From NCBI RefSeq assembly GCF_016097555.1, contig NC_054709.1:28354917-28418916 (forward strand): a DNA stretch of 64,000 bases. The letters are read 5' to 3'. The position numbers and the translations under genes are program-made. This DNA comes from Gigantopelta aegis. Its lineage: Eukaryota; Mollusca; Gastropoda; Neomphalida; Peltospiridae. Positions 10,701-21,628 of this stretch are shown here, piece after piece. Under the pieces are notes generated by a model, which searched no databases, was not told the DNA's origin, and was given only the letters and a program-made list of their open reading frames with translations. How positions within the stretch are numbered: position 1 is the first letter of the stretch; each line of letters begins with the position of its first letter.

Positions 10701-11931
10701 GTCACGCACTTCTTCAGGATCGTTCATTGCACCCGAGCTGTCAGACCCCCAGGACTCGGTGGACAAGATGCAGGGTGGGATAACAATGTGTAAGATATGC
10801 GGCGTCCCTTTCTCTGTGCACTACATCGAGGACCACGTCCGGTCGGTCCACGGCTACTTCTGTTCCCAGTGCCCCGATGTGTTCAAGACTTCGGACGACC
10901 TGCAGCTGCACTCGCGGTCCGCCCACTTGAGTAGCTTTTTGCCCACTGCCTCTCCCGGCATTCCTGCTGCTTCTCCTGGGATACGGCTGTCACCGAGAAT
11001 TCACAGCCCGTCGCACGCATCTCTGCCATCGAATTCTCCCAGTCTGTCGAACTCGCCACACCATCGCAGTCCATCTCGGACGGGAGGAGTCTTGGCATCA
11101 ACACCGTCACCCGGCAATGTGAGTCAGAAAGCGAACCGCAATAATATGCATTCCTCGCCCGGTGATCCTCCGGGATCGTGTGTTCCTTCCAGCAAACCCG
11201 GTGCTGTGGTGGCCATCACCCCGAGCAGGGTTTCGTCTGCAGCCGCCGAGAGCACTCACAACTACGGACCAATTTCCTTGACGTGCGAGATCGAACGGAT
11301 GCCCGCGGACAACCTAACCATCAGTGCAAGTCCCGACAGCAGTTCGGACAACGTGGCCAAGTGTTCGATGTCCATCAGTGACGTCACAGTCTCGTGCTCT
11401 CTGACGAGCAGCGACACACCAGAGGACAGGAACAAGGTGGTTTCCAGCGTCAAGGGCAGCAGCAACAGCAGCAGCAAGACGAAGGCAGACGACGACATGG
11501 ATTCGACAGTTTCCGGCTCACCGTCCTCCGACATGATCATAGACTTACCTGCGGCCGACGGGGACGTGCAGAACTTCTTCTACAAACACAAAAAGTTTGG
11601 CGGGCATCGTAAGCGCACGGAATCGTCCGACGGTTCGGAGGTTAGTGCTAAGGCGATGAAACGCAGGAATGACGATTCAGCCTCGGGGCAGAATGTAAAC
11701 GAGGACTCTTCTGGCAGTAGCTGTGGCTCGTGTAAGAGCACCGACGGAGAAAAACAACAGCCGGACGACCGCGTCCTCGCAAAGGAGCAGAACAATGTCG
11801 TAGTGCAGACCAAGTCGAAAGTGGACGGCAGGATTAAACAGGAGGCTCGACATCAGCTGCCTTTTGTCTGGGACAGAGTGACACGGATACAGGCAGGGAA
11901 AAATATTAAACCACCTGACTATATGACTTAA
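6904..11931 (+). CDS. Large C2H2 zinc-finger protein, 1675 residues in one exon
   Basis: Probable nuclear DNA-binding regulator. Seen: four zinc-finger patterns, at C1111/C1114/H1127/H1131, C1242/C1245/H1260/H1264, C1296/C1299/H1311/H1316 and C1320/C1323/H1336/H1341, the last two nearly adjacent. PLDLSKK at 878-884 matches the CtBP-binding PxDLS class, and a related LDLTVK lies at 849-854. A CACVACKFH cluster lies near 617-625. The rest is Ser/Pro/Gln/Asn-rich with poly-Thr, poly-Gly and poly-Ser runs. Five short amphipathic leucine-rich segments occur near residues 57, 137, 223, 306 and 381. The exon begins at 6902 after a pyrimidine-rich acceptor ending TTCCAG. ATG at 6904 is the first in-frame start, but upstream coding exons cannot be excluded. 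It ends at TAA 11929-11931. I noticed no canonical AATAAA in the next 1.7 kb. I do not recognise an orthologue. Coding is secure; function is inferred from the motifs. Confidence 0.9.
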
Positions 11932-11934
11932 ATT

Positions 11935-12420
11935 CAAGGTCAACATGACCTTGTAGAGAACCTAGACCTTTATAGAGAGACTTGACCTTGACCGTGACCT
12001 TGTTTTTATGGGTAATGCTACTGGTTTGACTATGGGCTACATAACTGTGGACAGGAATTTAGGGTTATATGACCTGGCAAGACAGATGGCCTTGTACATG
12101 ATTTTTGGGGGGTAACTTCTTGTACCAGTTTATGGCAAGTGCACATTGTATCACAGTGTACATGAGTTATGCATGAGTGTACATGAGTTGTGTATGAGTA
12201 TACATGAGTTATGTATCACAGTGTACATGAGTTATGAGTTATGCATCACAGTGTACATGAGTTATGCATCACAGTGTGCATTTGTTATGCATCACAGTGT
12301 AGATGAGTTGTGCATCACAGTGTACAAGAGTTATGTATCACAGTGTACAAGAGTTATCTGACCTTGTTAACTTAAACCTAAAATGTGACCTTTGACAGTT
12401 CATCTGACCGTGTAAGGCAG
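11935..12420 (+). promoter_or_regulatory. Cluster of nuclear-receptor half-site-like motifs in the presumed 3'UTR
   Basis: CAAGGTCAACATGACCTTG at 11935-11953 is a perfect 19-bp palindrome that contains the estrogen-response-element consensus AGGTCAnnnTGACCT. It lies four bases past the stop codon. Further TGACCT or TGACC motifs follow at about 11984-12001, 12070, 12360 and 12389. Binding is not shown; the short spacing could also be a decayed tandem repeat. Confidence 0.35.
12146..12358 (+). repeat. Minisatellite, units of about 15-24 bp
   Basis: Repeated CAGTGTACATGAGTTATG with optional CATCA inserts, about ten copies with drift. It lies in the possible 3'UTR or downstream flank of the zinc-finger gene. 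Confidence 0.85.
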
Positions 12421-12429
12421 TTTGAGTTA

Positions 12430-13298
12430 AAATGGGTTCAAGCTGGAACCTGATTTTTTTTTTTTTTTAGCAATTTGGCAAATCTGGTTTTTAAAAAATC
12501 AGCAGCCAAATTGACGCTTCAGTTAATCAAAGATAATACATGTGCATAACAAAGTCGGGCTCTCTAAAGAATTGTATTTATTTGAAGAGTTCATTATCCA
12601 GATTTTAGATTTTAGCATACGGTATACTGATGTCAGTATAACTCGACACTATGACAATACAGATTGTGTCAAAACACAATCTATTCCCATTGAACAGTAT
12701 GTTAAAACTCTTCCTTTGTATGTTCTACACTACGGTACGTTATGTTGGAACAAAACCACGCTTTTCTCATATTGACGTAAATGGATCAGGTGCGGATTTC
12801 AGGATTTCTGAAAAGGGGGAGCGGGGAGGGTTCACACTAAAGTCTCTGGAATATTTTTATTATTTAAGCATTTAGAACAGTTAATATAATCACGTTTCCC
12901 CTTAAAGGTTATGGTCGGTTTTCAAAAAGGGGGGTGGGGGATCCGGATCCCTGGACCCCCCCCCTTCCCCCCCCGATTTGCTACTGTGGATATATTGAGT
13001 TTTGGAAATTAACCTTTCATTTGATTTTTTAAATTACCATAGGATTTTTCACGCGATTCAGTAAAGAAATACATATGCCAAATTTAACTACAGTTGATTC
13101 CTTGTATTTGCCTGTGGCAGATCCAGAATATTAATTGGGGTGGGGGTTGGGGGCAGCGACATGTGGCTGAAGACCACAAACATCCCTGAAGGGATTTTTC
13201 AGATTTTTCCAATGTAAATGTATATATTTTTTAAATACAGATATAACTGTCGCAGGGGTGGGGTGTGCGGGCCCTGGGCCCCTCCCCCCTTAGAAGTT
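12430..13298. other. Downstream of the zinc-finger gene, low-complexity G/C runs
   Basis: T run near 12452. GGGGGATCCGGATCCCTGG followed by a C run at 12938-12975. GGGCCCTGGGCCCCTCCCCC near 13270. These look like eroded repeats; no coding. Confidence 0.45.
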
Positions 13299-13603
13299 AG
13301 TTTGTTTTGTTTAACAACACATCTTGAGCTTGATTTATTAATTATTGACTATTGGATGTCAAAATATTTTAATTTTGACATATTTTTAGAGAGGGAATAC
13401 CATAAAATTTTACAATAGTAGCAAGGGATATTTTGTATGCACCATCCCACAGACAGGGTAGTACATACCACAGCCTTTGATATACAAGTCGTGGTGCACT
13501 GCCGGGAACGAGAAACAGCCCAATAGGCCCACCAATGGGGATCAATCACAGACTGACCATACATCAGGCGAGAACTATACCACTGGGGTATGTCCCACCC
13601 CAG
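13299..13603 (-). mobile_element. SINE, head A, tail 2
   Basis: From GTTTGTTTTGTTTAACAACA to CACTGGGGTATGTCCCACCC, diverged. Confidence 0.82.
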
Positions 13604-13740
13604 GAGTATTCAAATGTATGGATTTAGATGAATAGACGACAAAGCAATTTGTTTTCCAGTTTGTTTTGGAATAAAGTTGTGTGTTGGTTAAGGTTCTTTA
13701 AAATCGCACCCATTAAAAATATACCGATGGGGAAAAAACA

Positions 13741-14047
13741 TAAAGAATTGTTTTATTTAACGACACACTCGACACGTTTTATTTGCAGTTATATGGCGTC
13801 GGACATATGGTTAAGGACCACACAAATAATGAGAGAGGAAACCTGCTGTCTCCACTTCATGGACTATTCGAATAGCAGCAAGGGATCTTTTATAAGCACC
13901 ATCCTACAGACAGGGTAGTACATACCATGGCCTTTGATATACCAGTCGTGGTACACTGACTGGAACGAGAAATAACCCAATGGGTCCACCAACAGGGATC
14001 GAGCACAGACCGGTTGCGCATCAAGCAAGCATTTTACCAATGGTGAT
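13741..14047 (-). mobile_element. SINE, head A, tail 1
   Basis: From AAGAATTGTTTTATTTAACG to the degraded head near CATTTTACCAATGG. Confidence 0.82.
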
Positions 14048-14072
14048 CTAATACTAGTCTCCGACTGTCAAA

Positions 14073-14396
14073 GGGGCGAGACATAGCCCAGTGGTTACAG
14101 CTCTCGCTTGATGCACGGTCGGTGTGGGATTGATCTCCGTCGGTGGGGCCATTTCTTGTTCAAGCCAGTGCACCACGACTGGTATATCAAAGGCCGTGGT
14201 ATGTGTTACCCTGTCTGTGGGATGGTGCATATAAAAGATCCCTTGCTGCTAATCGAAAAGAGTAGCCTATTCAGTGGCGACAGCGGGTTTCCTCTCTCAA
14301 TATCTGTGTGGTCCTTAACCATATGTCTGATGCCATATAACCGTAAATAAAATATGTTGAGTGCGTCAAATAAAACATTTCCTTCTTTCTTTCCGA
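14073..14396 (+). mobile_element. SINE, head A, tail 1, full length
   Basis: GGGGCGAGACATAGCCCAGT to ACATTTCCTTCTTTC. With the preceding copy it forms a head-to-head pair. Confidence 0.88.
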
Positions 14397-14489
14397 TGGT
14401 CTGCAAGCAGAAAGTTGGTCAACTCAACTGTTGTGTTGTAATTTCTGATTTGCGACGGGTGCACTCCATTTAACAACTAATGGGTTATA

Positions 14490-14850
14490 CGGCACGAGTC
14501 GACTGGTAAGAGTGCTTAGACTAGCAACTGGACAGTCGCTGAAGTCTGACCAGCAGAAAGTTGGCTGACATTTGGTAGTCTGAGCCTAGCATAATTGGTA
14601 ATTCAACCAACTTTGTGCTGGCAGTTAATAGTCTTGACATTAGCATTATATGACGAGAATCGAGTTGTAAGAGTGCTCAGACTAGCAACTGGACAGTCGT
14701 AGAAGTCGTGAGACCAGAAAGTTACCAACTTTGTGCTGGCAGTTGGTAGTCTGATACTAGCATTATACAATGAGAATCGAGTTGTAAGATCGCTCCCGAC
14801 TAGCAACTGGACAGTCGTAGAAGTCGCGACAGCAGAAATTTGACTTATTT
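14490..14850. repeat. Degenerate tandem repeat, three copies
   Basis: ACTAGCAACTGGACAGTCG occurs at 14519, 14681 and 14799, each preceded by GTAAGA and followed by AGAAGTC-like text. Periods are about 161 and 118 bp. Confidence 0.85.
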
Positions 14851-15651
14851 TAACAATGTGATTATGTGACTTTACTTTCATAGCGTCTTCATCTGTGCAT
14901 AACCTTAGCCAACACATAATTGGTTATGTGGCATTTAATATTTAGCATATGTGACCATAAATGACATTTTGGTAATTATGAGTCGAGGCTTACGGGGTCA
15001 CATGATGGTGATTATGTGGATTGTGAGTCGAGGCTGATGGGGGATCACATGACCTGATTTTGAGGTGGTTTATGGTTTCATCATCTCTGTACCTAGGTTT
15101 GCGAAACTTGTTGACATGGACTCGAGCATAGAATTAAAAAACTGCTCAAGTTTCTGTCTTTAATCCATATGCTAGTATTAGACTGATTATTATTATTATT
15201 ATTATTATACAGCTGTGTAAACTTAGGCCTTAAAATGAGCAAAGTAGATCATACATTCGCCGACTGCAGATTTAAGCAAATAGTTTTCCCTGGTGATATT
15301 GGTGCAGGAATAACTTGAACTTGATCTGGCTTTAACTATTAAATATTCAAGATGAACATATCAACATAGACCATGCTGTAGTGTTTCTCAACTGCCTATT
15401 TAGCTGCACGAAGTGCAGGTTTAGGTGCCACCTTCTTCTTCTGTTCAGTGGGTTACGTGGAATATAAATATATTATTATGTGTTCAAGCGTACATATTTC
15501 ATGTGTATCATTATCCGAGGATTAATATATACAACATTGTCACTAGAGGAAGCCAATGCTAGAAATAGTTTTATTAGCAACGTTTACATTACCGGTGCTC
15601 TTTTCTTCTTTTTTTCAGTGTCACATCTCGCTTAATTAAAAATAACAAGGG
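14850..15651. other. Intergenic, nothing recognised apart from an ATT run
   Basis: ATT trinucleotides at 15187-15208. Otherwise unique-looking, no coding support. Confidence 0.5.
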
Positions 15652-15955
15652 GGTGATGGGGCAGTGTAAAATAACTTTGGACAGTGAAAAAAAGGACTCT
15701 GGGAGGTGGGGAGGCCGTGAAAAAGAAATTGGGACAGTAAAAAAGGACGTTGGTGAAAAAAGGATTGGAGGCAGTGTAAAAGAACTTGGGGCAGTGAAAA
15801 AGTACTTGGGGACAGTAAAAAAGGACGTTAGTGAAAAAAAGATTGGAGGCAGTGAAAAAAGAATAGGACAGTGAAAACGGACTCTGGTAGGTGGGGGGGG
15901 GGGGGAGGGACAGTGAAAAAAACTTTGGTGTTGGCAGTGAAAAAAGAATAGGGTA
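15652..15955. repeat. Purine-rich minisatellite
   Basis: Repeated GGACAGTAAAAAAGGACGTT, GGTGAAAAAAGGATTGGAGG and GGCAGTG blocks. Confidence 0.8.
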
Positions 15956-16526
15956 TAGTAATACAGTCAAGCAGCCACAGACTGTAAGTAAGTAATACGG
16001 TCAGTGTGTACTACATTAGATGATTAGGGAGAACACCAATATGGCCATGGCTACTTAATACAGATGGCCACTTGAGCAAGTTTCACTTGATTTTAGGAGA
16101 GTTGCTCACCTTATGACCACCCTTCCCTGGTATGACCCTGGTTTTTCCCACAGGTATAAAAAGTACCTTAGCAAGAGGCTTATATAGACTTGTAGTGCAT
16201 ATAATGTGATTAGGATTAACTAGTTGTTTTTCTAGTATGAGCAGAGAATGTAGAGATATATAGAGCATAGGTGGGGGGGGGGGGGGGGGGGGGTGTCAGA
16301 AGAACACATACCCCCACCCCACCCCACCCCCGCTGAAGCAAATGGTCCACTTTCAGAACTAAAACATACAGGTTTATACATATGGAGTTTCTGGTGGTGC
16401 AAAAACAAAATAGAAAAAGGGTCCACTTGGTTCATGTTCGGAAAACACACACATCCTGTTTTTAGTATTTTTAAGCAAGTGGCAAAAGGTTTTTAGCCTG
16501 TCTCGGGGTAAAATATTGAAGATTGC
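15956..16526. other. Intergenic with a poly-G tract
   Basis: G-rich run at about 16271-16293 followed by a CCCCACCCCACCCCACCCCC segment near 16311. No coding. Confidence 0.55.
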
Positions 16527-16811
16527 CATGACATTTTATTTACAGTTATATGGCATCTGAAATATTGGTTACATATTGAGAGGAAACCCGCTGTCGCCAC
16601 TTCATTGGCTACTCTTTTTTTTCGATTAGCAGCAACGGATGCCTAATATGCACCATCCCAGACAGGATAGTACATACCACGGCCTATATTACACCAGTTG
16701 TGGAGCACTGGCACGAATGAGAAACGGCCCAATGGGTCCACCGACAGGAATCGATCCTAGATTGATCGCGCATCAGGCGAGTGCTGTACCAGAGCTACGT
16801 CTTGCCCTAAA
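16527..16811 (-). mobile_element. SINE, head A, tail 1, truncated in the tail
   Basis: From ACATTTTATTTACAGTTATA to AGAGCTACGTCTTGCCC. Confidence 0.82.
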
Positions 16812-17159
16812 ATTAATGGTGGTGTAAAAACAAATAGTTCAATTTTTTTTAGGTGCGAATTTTTATTTTTTTATTATTTTTTTCCAGCTTTGTTTAGCAT
16901 GGCTTCCTAGTTATCAAGATGTTACTTGTTTGTTTGTTTGTTTTCTGGTGTTTTGTTTGCGAAAGTGTAAACATTAAATGCGCTCTAAGCGGTAATTATT
17001 CGAGTGAAGCCTGTTGTGAGTCTTGTTTGTACATAGACATTAACGTACACCTGTTGATTGCGGAGCTAAGCTCGATATTGGATTGATTATTCTCATTTGC
17101 CATTAAACCAGTCTGAATGACATTGGATCTTATCTGCAATTCTGTTTTTTGTCTCTGTT

Positions 17160-17287
17160 AGTACAATTTTCAGTCCAACGACCATATATTGAGTACAATT
17201 TTCAGTCCAACGACCATATATTGAGTACAATTTTCAGTCCAACGACCATATATTGAGTACAATTTTCAGTCCAACGACCATATATTG
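17160..17287. repeat. 32-bp tandem repeat, four identical copies
   Basis: AGTACAATTTTCAGTCCAAC plus GACCATATATTG, starting at 17160, 17192, 17224 and 17256 with no differences, so recent expansion. Confidence 0.95.
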
Positions 17288-17303
17288 AGAGCACAGGTCC
17301 CCC

Positions 17304-17637
17304 CAAACAGAAGGAAGAAAGGAATGTTTTATTTAACGACGCACTCAACACATTTTATTTATGGTTATATGGCGTCAGACATATGGTTAAGGACCATATA
17401 GATATTGAGAGAGGAAACCTGCTGTCACCACTTCATGGGCTACTCTTTTTCAATTGGCAGCAAGGGATCTTTTATATGCACAATCCCACAGACAGAATAG
17501 CACATACCATGGCCTTTGATATACCAGTCGTGGTGCACTGGCTGGAACAAGAAATGGCCCAAATGGCCATCCATGGGGATTGATCCCAAACTGAATGTGC
17601 ATCAAGCAAATGCTTTACCACTGGGCTACATCCCTTC
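17304..17637 (-). mobile_element. SINE, head A, tail 1, full length
   Basis: From GGAAGAAAGGAATGTTTTA to CTGGGCTACATCCCTTCCC. Confidence 0.87.
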
Positions 17638-17694
17638 CCTCCCAAACAGAAACCCCTAGTACTAATACATACATACACATACATACACATACAT

Positions 17695-17698
17695 ATAT

Positions 17699-17741
<43 letters not shown>

Positions 17742-17807
17742 ATTATAATGGAAATTGTGGAGAAAAGGGTTTGTTAGGTTCATATTCACCCCCCCCCCCC
17801 CCCCCCC
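17695..17807. repeat. CA/TA microsatellite and poly-C tract
   Basis: Alternating CA and TA to about 17740, then a C run at about 17789-17807 directly against the next SINE. Confidence 0.9.
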
Positions 17808-18073
17808 ACATCGGTGGACCCATTGGGCTATTTCTCGTTCCAGCCAGTGTACCACAACTGGTGTAACAAAGGCTGTGGCGTGTACTATCCTGCCTGTAGG
17901 ATGGTGGATGTAAAAGATTCCTTGCTGCTTATCGAAAAAGAGTATCCATGAAGTGGCAACAGCGGGTTTCCTCTCTCAATCTGTGTGGTCCTTAACCATA
18001 TGTCTGATGCCATATATCCGTAAATAAAATGTATTGAGTGCGTCGTTAAATTTTAACATTTCTTTTTTTCTTT
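17807..18073 (+). mobile_element. SINE lacking most of head A, tail 1
   Basis: Starts at ACATCGGTGGACCCATTGGG. The body and tail 1 follow, ending TTAACATTTC. Confidence 0.84.
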
Positions 18074-18167
18074 AAAGGGTTGGGGAGGGGACAGGATGTA
18101 GCTTGCATTGTAGGATTGAAGTAATCAATAAAAGTAGTATAGCCACTAATGCTATGTAAAAACATAC

Positions 18168-18499
18168 AGGAAGGAAATGTTTTATTTAACGACGTACTCA
18201 ACACATTTTATTTACAGTTATACGACATCGGACAACACAGATATTGAGAGAGAAAACCTGCTGTCGCCATTTCATGGGCTACTCTTCTTCTTTTTTCTAT
18301 TAGCAGCAAGGAATCTTTTATACACATGTATGCACCATCCCACAAACAGGATACTACATACCACAGCCTTTGTTACACCAGTTGTGGAACACTGGCTGGA
18401 ACGAGAAATAGCCCAATGGGTCCACTGGCAGGGATCGATACTAGACTGACTGCACATGAAGCGAGCGCCTTACCACTGGGCTACGTCCCGTCCCTAAAA
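18168..18499 (-). mobile_element. SINE, head A, tail 1, full length
   Basis: AGGAAGGAAATGTTTTATTT to GGGCTACGTCCCGTCCC. Confidence 0.87.
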
Positions 18500-18555
18500 A
18501 CGTACAGTGTAACTAATTGTGGTCTGTGGCCATCACATTGGCGAACGTTCACTAA

Positions 18556-18695
18556 GAATCCAGTTTCATTTCCGTGTCTGTATACAGTTAAGATGCAAGC
18601 ACGCTGTCCTGGGCACACACCATAGGTATTTTGTCGGTCTAGTCTTACATCCAGGACAGCGAGTTAATGTGATTAATTGTTGTCGGTGCACTAAG
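18556..18695 (-). mobile_element. Fragment of a third SINE type
   Basis: CAAGCACGCTGTCCTGGGCA and CATCCAGGACAGCGAGTTAA reverse-match the tail of the element at 42703-42960. A short further piece (TTGTCCTGGGCACACACTTC) lies near 39620. Confidence 0.65.
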
Positions 18696-18889
18696 CCATT
18701 AAACAATTTTTACAATTGTATACTCAATAACCTAGCCTTACCCAAGTTAAAGTTTGTTTTGTTTATCAGTGGCATACGAAGGTGCCAAAAAGTGGGGGGC
18801 ACACTTTTATATTTACACACTTTTACACATGCCCCCGCCCCCCCCCCCCCCCCCCCCTCCCACTTCCTACGCTAGTGTTTAGACAATTC

Positions 18890-19117
18890 TAGTTAGTTTG
18901 TTTTGTTTAATGACACCTCTTGAGCACACTGTTTAATTAATCATCGGCTGTTGGATGTCCAACAGTTTGGCAATTCTGACTCATAGTCATCAGAGAAAAC
19001 CCGCTACATTTTTTCATTAGCAACAAGAGAGGTTTTATATGCACTTTCCCACAGACAGGAAAGCACATACCACGACCTTTAACCAGTTGTGGTGCACTGG
19101 TTGGAATGAGAAAAATG
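18890..19117 (-). mobile_element. SINE tail 2 and body, head missing
   Basis: GTTAGTTTGTTTTGTTTAAT to GGTTGGAATGAGAAAAA. Confidence 0.83.
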
Positions 19118-19123
19118 GCATCT

Positions 19124-19332
19124 TGATTTATTAATCACTGGCTATTGGATGTCAAACAGTAGTTTGGTAATTCAGATATACCATCTTGGGAGAGGAAACC
19201 CACTACATTTTTCCATTAGTAGCAAGGGATCTTTTATATGCACCATGTCACAGACAGGATAGCACATACCATGGCCCTTCATATACCAGTTGTGGTGCAT
19301 TGCACTTTATACCTGAGCTACGTCCAGCACCT
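19124..19332 (-). mobile_element. SINE tail 2, body and shortened head A
   Basis: TTGATTTATTAATCACTGGC to CTGAGCTACGTCCAGCACC. Most of the head is deleted. Confidence 0.8.
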
Positions 19333-19418
19333 AGGCACATATGGATGACCTAAAAAAAAAAAAATTTAAAAAAAATGTTTTTAGGAATGTTTCACTCGAA
19401 AGAAGGAAAAAAAAAGAA

Positions 19419-19797
19419 GAAAGAAATGTTTTATTTAACGACACACTCAACACATTTTATTTACGGTTATATGGCGTACGGCATATGGTTAAGAACCACA
19501 AAGATTTTTTTTAGAGGAAACCCGCTGTCGCCACATAGCCTACTCTTTTACGACAGGCAGCAAGGGATCTTTTATTTGCGCTTCCCACAGGCAGGATAGC
19601 ACAAACCATGGCCTTTGTTGAACCAGTTATGGATCACTGGTCGGTGTACGTGGTTTACACCTACCCATTGAGCATTGAGACTCACTCGGGGTTTGGAGTC
19701 GGTATCTGGATTAAAAATTCCAGGCCTCGACTGGGATCCGAATCCAGTACCTACCAGCCTGTAGACCAATGGCCTGCCACGATGCCACCGAGGCCGG
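19419..19797 (-). mobile_element. SINE, head B, tail 1, full length
   Basis: GAAATGTTTTATTTAACGAC to GCCACCGAGGCCGG. Its head directly abuts the inverted zinc-finger exon fragment. Confidence 0.87.
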
Positions 19798-19799
19798 TA

Positions 19800-19913
19800 A
19801 AGCTTTATTAGAATGCAGATTGATCAAACTGGTTCTGACCTATCTCTGGAAATAGAAGAAAGAAAAAGAAAGGTTTATTAGCAAATAGAAGTGCCATCAG
19901 GATAAGACTGATG
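19800..19913 (-). repeat. Inverted copy of the zinc-finger gene's intron/exon boundary
   Basis: Read on the minus strand: CAGTCTTATCCTGATGGCAC, CTAATAAACC, a T/C-rich tract, TTCTATTTCCAGAGATAGGT, CAGAACCAGTTTGATCAATC. These match 6480-6640 and 6888-6940 in order, including exon bases. It is a dispersed copy about 13 kb from its source. Confidence 0.85.
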
Positions 19914-20001
19914 AGAATCGATTGCACATCGAATGAGCACTGTACCACTGAGCTATGTACTGCCTCCATGCTCTAGTGGTGTCGTAAAAGAAAACAAACT
20001 T
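19914..20001. mobile_element. Two SINE scraps, head A (minus) then tail 2 (plus)
   Basis: GAGCACTGTACCACTGAGCT at the left and GCTCTAGTGGTGTCGTAAA at the right. Confidence 0.65.
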
Positions 20002-20040
20002 TTATATCAGTGAATTACTGAGCTACTTGCTCCCCTTTCT

Positions 20041-20110
20041 GATATACAGTGAAGTCCTTCTAAACCAACACTTTGGGAAAGATGGGAAAATAGGACTGTT
20101 TTAAGAACCA
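20041..20110. mobile_element. Possible end of the palindromic element related to the 5.3-kb satellite
   Basis: ATACAGTGAAGTCCTTCTAA resembles the satellite's CAGTGAAACCTGTCTAAACC. Confidence 0.4.
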
Positions 20111-20570
20111 TATATATCATATGAAATTTTATTACCCATATGGGCTCAAATATACGGGGTAATATTTTTTCGATCTCTGCACAGTATGCAGATTGCTTCT
20201 ACAGTCACTGATTGGCTGGCTTTAAAAAGACAAGATTTGATTGGCAATTACATACTGCCGGGACTACTTTTTGTTCATTCACGATTCCATTCATCGGTCA
20301 AACTATTACTCCGAACTTCAAATATTTTTTTTACAATACGAACATTTACGGAATTAAAAATCAAAATATATGTACAAATGTTTAAAAATGTTTTTATTTT
20401 ATTATTTTGACTGGTTTTTTTGGAACTATTCTTTGGTGGATACTGTTGGGTGTGCACCGGTAATGGCACGTATGAATATATTGTTATGGCTGGTAGAGCT
20501 TGTTAGTTGTTACAGCAGCGAGAACGTAAATATACTTTTAAAATCTTTAAAGATTGACAATGGGTAATAA

Positions 20571-20678
20571 AGAGAATAACCAACTCACTACGAGGAATTA
20601 CGGATTATCTGTCCCTTGTGAATTAATTCACTCGGGACAGATAATCCGTAATTCCTCGTAGCTCATTAGTTATTCTCT
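20571..20678. repeat. Long hairpin, 45-bp arms, 18-nt loop
   Basis: 20571-20615 pairs with 20634-20678. The inner 28 bp (ACGAGGAATTACGGATTATC and neighbours) match exactly. The loop GTGAATTAATTCAC is itself palindromic. Confidence 0.93.
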
Positions 20679-20849
20679 AAATAATACATAAACCTTAAGA
20701 AAAGGTATGTGTAGTCGAAAAAGTGAAGACTCAGTCTTTATAGTATATTTGTATAGCCAAACATTTGATTGCAATCAATAATCTAAGATACAGAATGTGT
20801 GCATAATAATAATAATAATAATAATAATCAAATAATACAAATAATCATC

Positions 20850-21190
20850 TAATTATGAAATAAGAGTCAGGATTTTTGTATTGCCTGAGTTAAAGCAAGG
20901 GTAATACATGAATCCTATAATAAAAAAAATTATTTCCATATTATTATTGGGGTTTTTTGTGGGGGTTTTATGAATTACGAGGATCATCTCAAAATATTTC
21001 AACCTCAACTAGAAGGAGACGATGAAATGACGTCATATTTCACATTCAGTCTTAGCTAGAACTGGGAAAAGCAACGTCATGTTATGACGTCGCTTCCCAA
21101 AATTACGTCATTACAGTTGTTATTACACATGTGCTTCATATGATTATTATTAACTCGGTTATGTTGAACCATGTGGATAATAAAAATAGA
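20850..21190. mobile_element. Repeat element with CRE-like palindromes
   Basis: Related to 3460-3890 by GGTAATACATGAATCCT and GTGCTTCATATGATT. It holds ATGACGTCAT near 21027 and two more ACGTCA motifs. No coding seen. Confidence 0.45.
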
Positions 21191-21323
21191 GACTGGTCTC
21201 CCATATGGCCCTTCACTAAACTATATCAAACATTTATTACACATTTATAAACAAAATTCCATCAAACCCTAATAACATATAAAATAGTTATATACACTGT
21301 GAACAGGGGAACAAACATACTTA

Positions 21324-21433
21324 ATGCCATTGGTGAGAACATCATTCATTATTTTTGATAACACATAGTTGTTTACATATGTACGTGTGTTAATAATTTC
21401 AAGACATACGGCTGGCTGCTCCTAGGTGATGAC
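21324..21433 (+). repeat. Inverted partner of the repeat at the window's left end
   Basis: GGTGAGAACATCATTCATTA, ATACGTGTGTTAATAA, then GGCTGCTCCTAGGTGATGAC, the reverse complement of 1-135 with scattered differences. Confidence 0.75.
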
Positions 21434-21628
21434 CAGGTCACCAATGACATACATCCAATAAAAAAACAGCACGATCGAAATCAATTACACTGTGACTTAT
21501 AGTTAACCTGACAATCATGTGTTCGTGAGGCTAAGTAAGCTAACAGTTGCAATGGCTGTAAATAACTTTTAGTTGAAAAAGGTGTTAAAATTTGTTTAAA
21601 ACCTGGTTTTTGAGGATATGTAAGAAAT

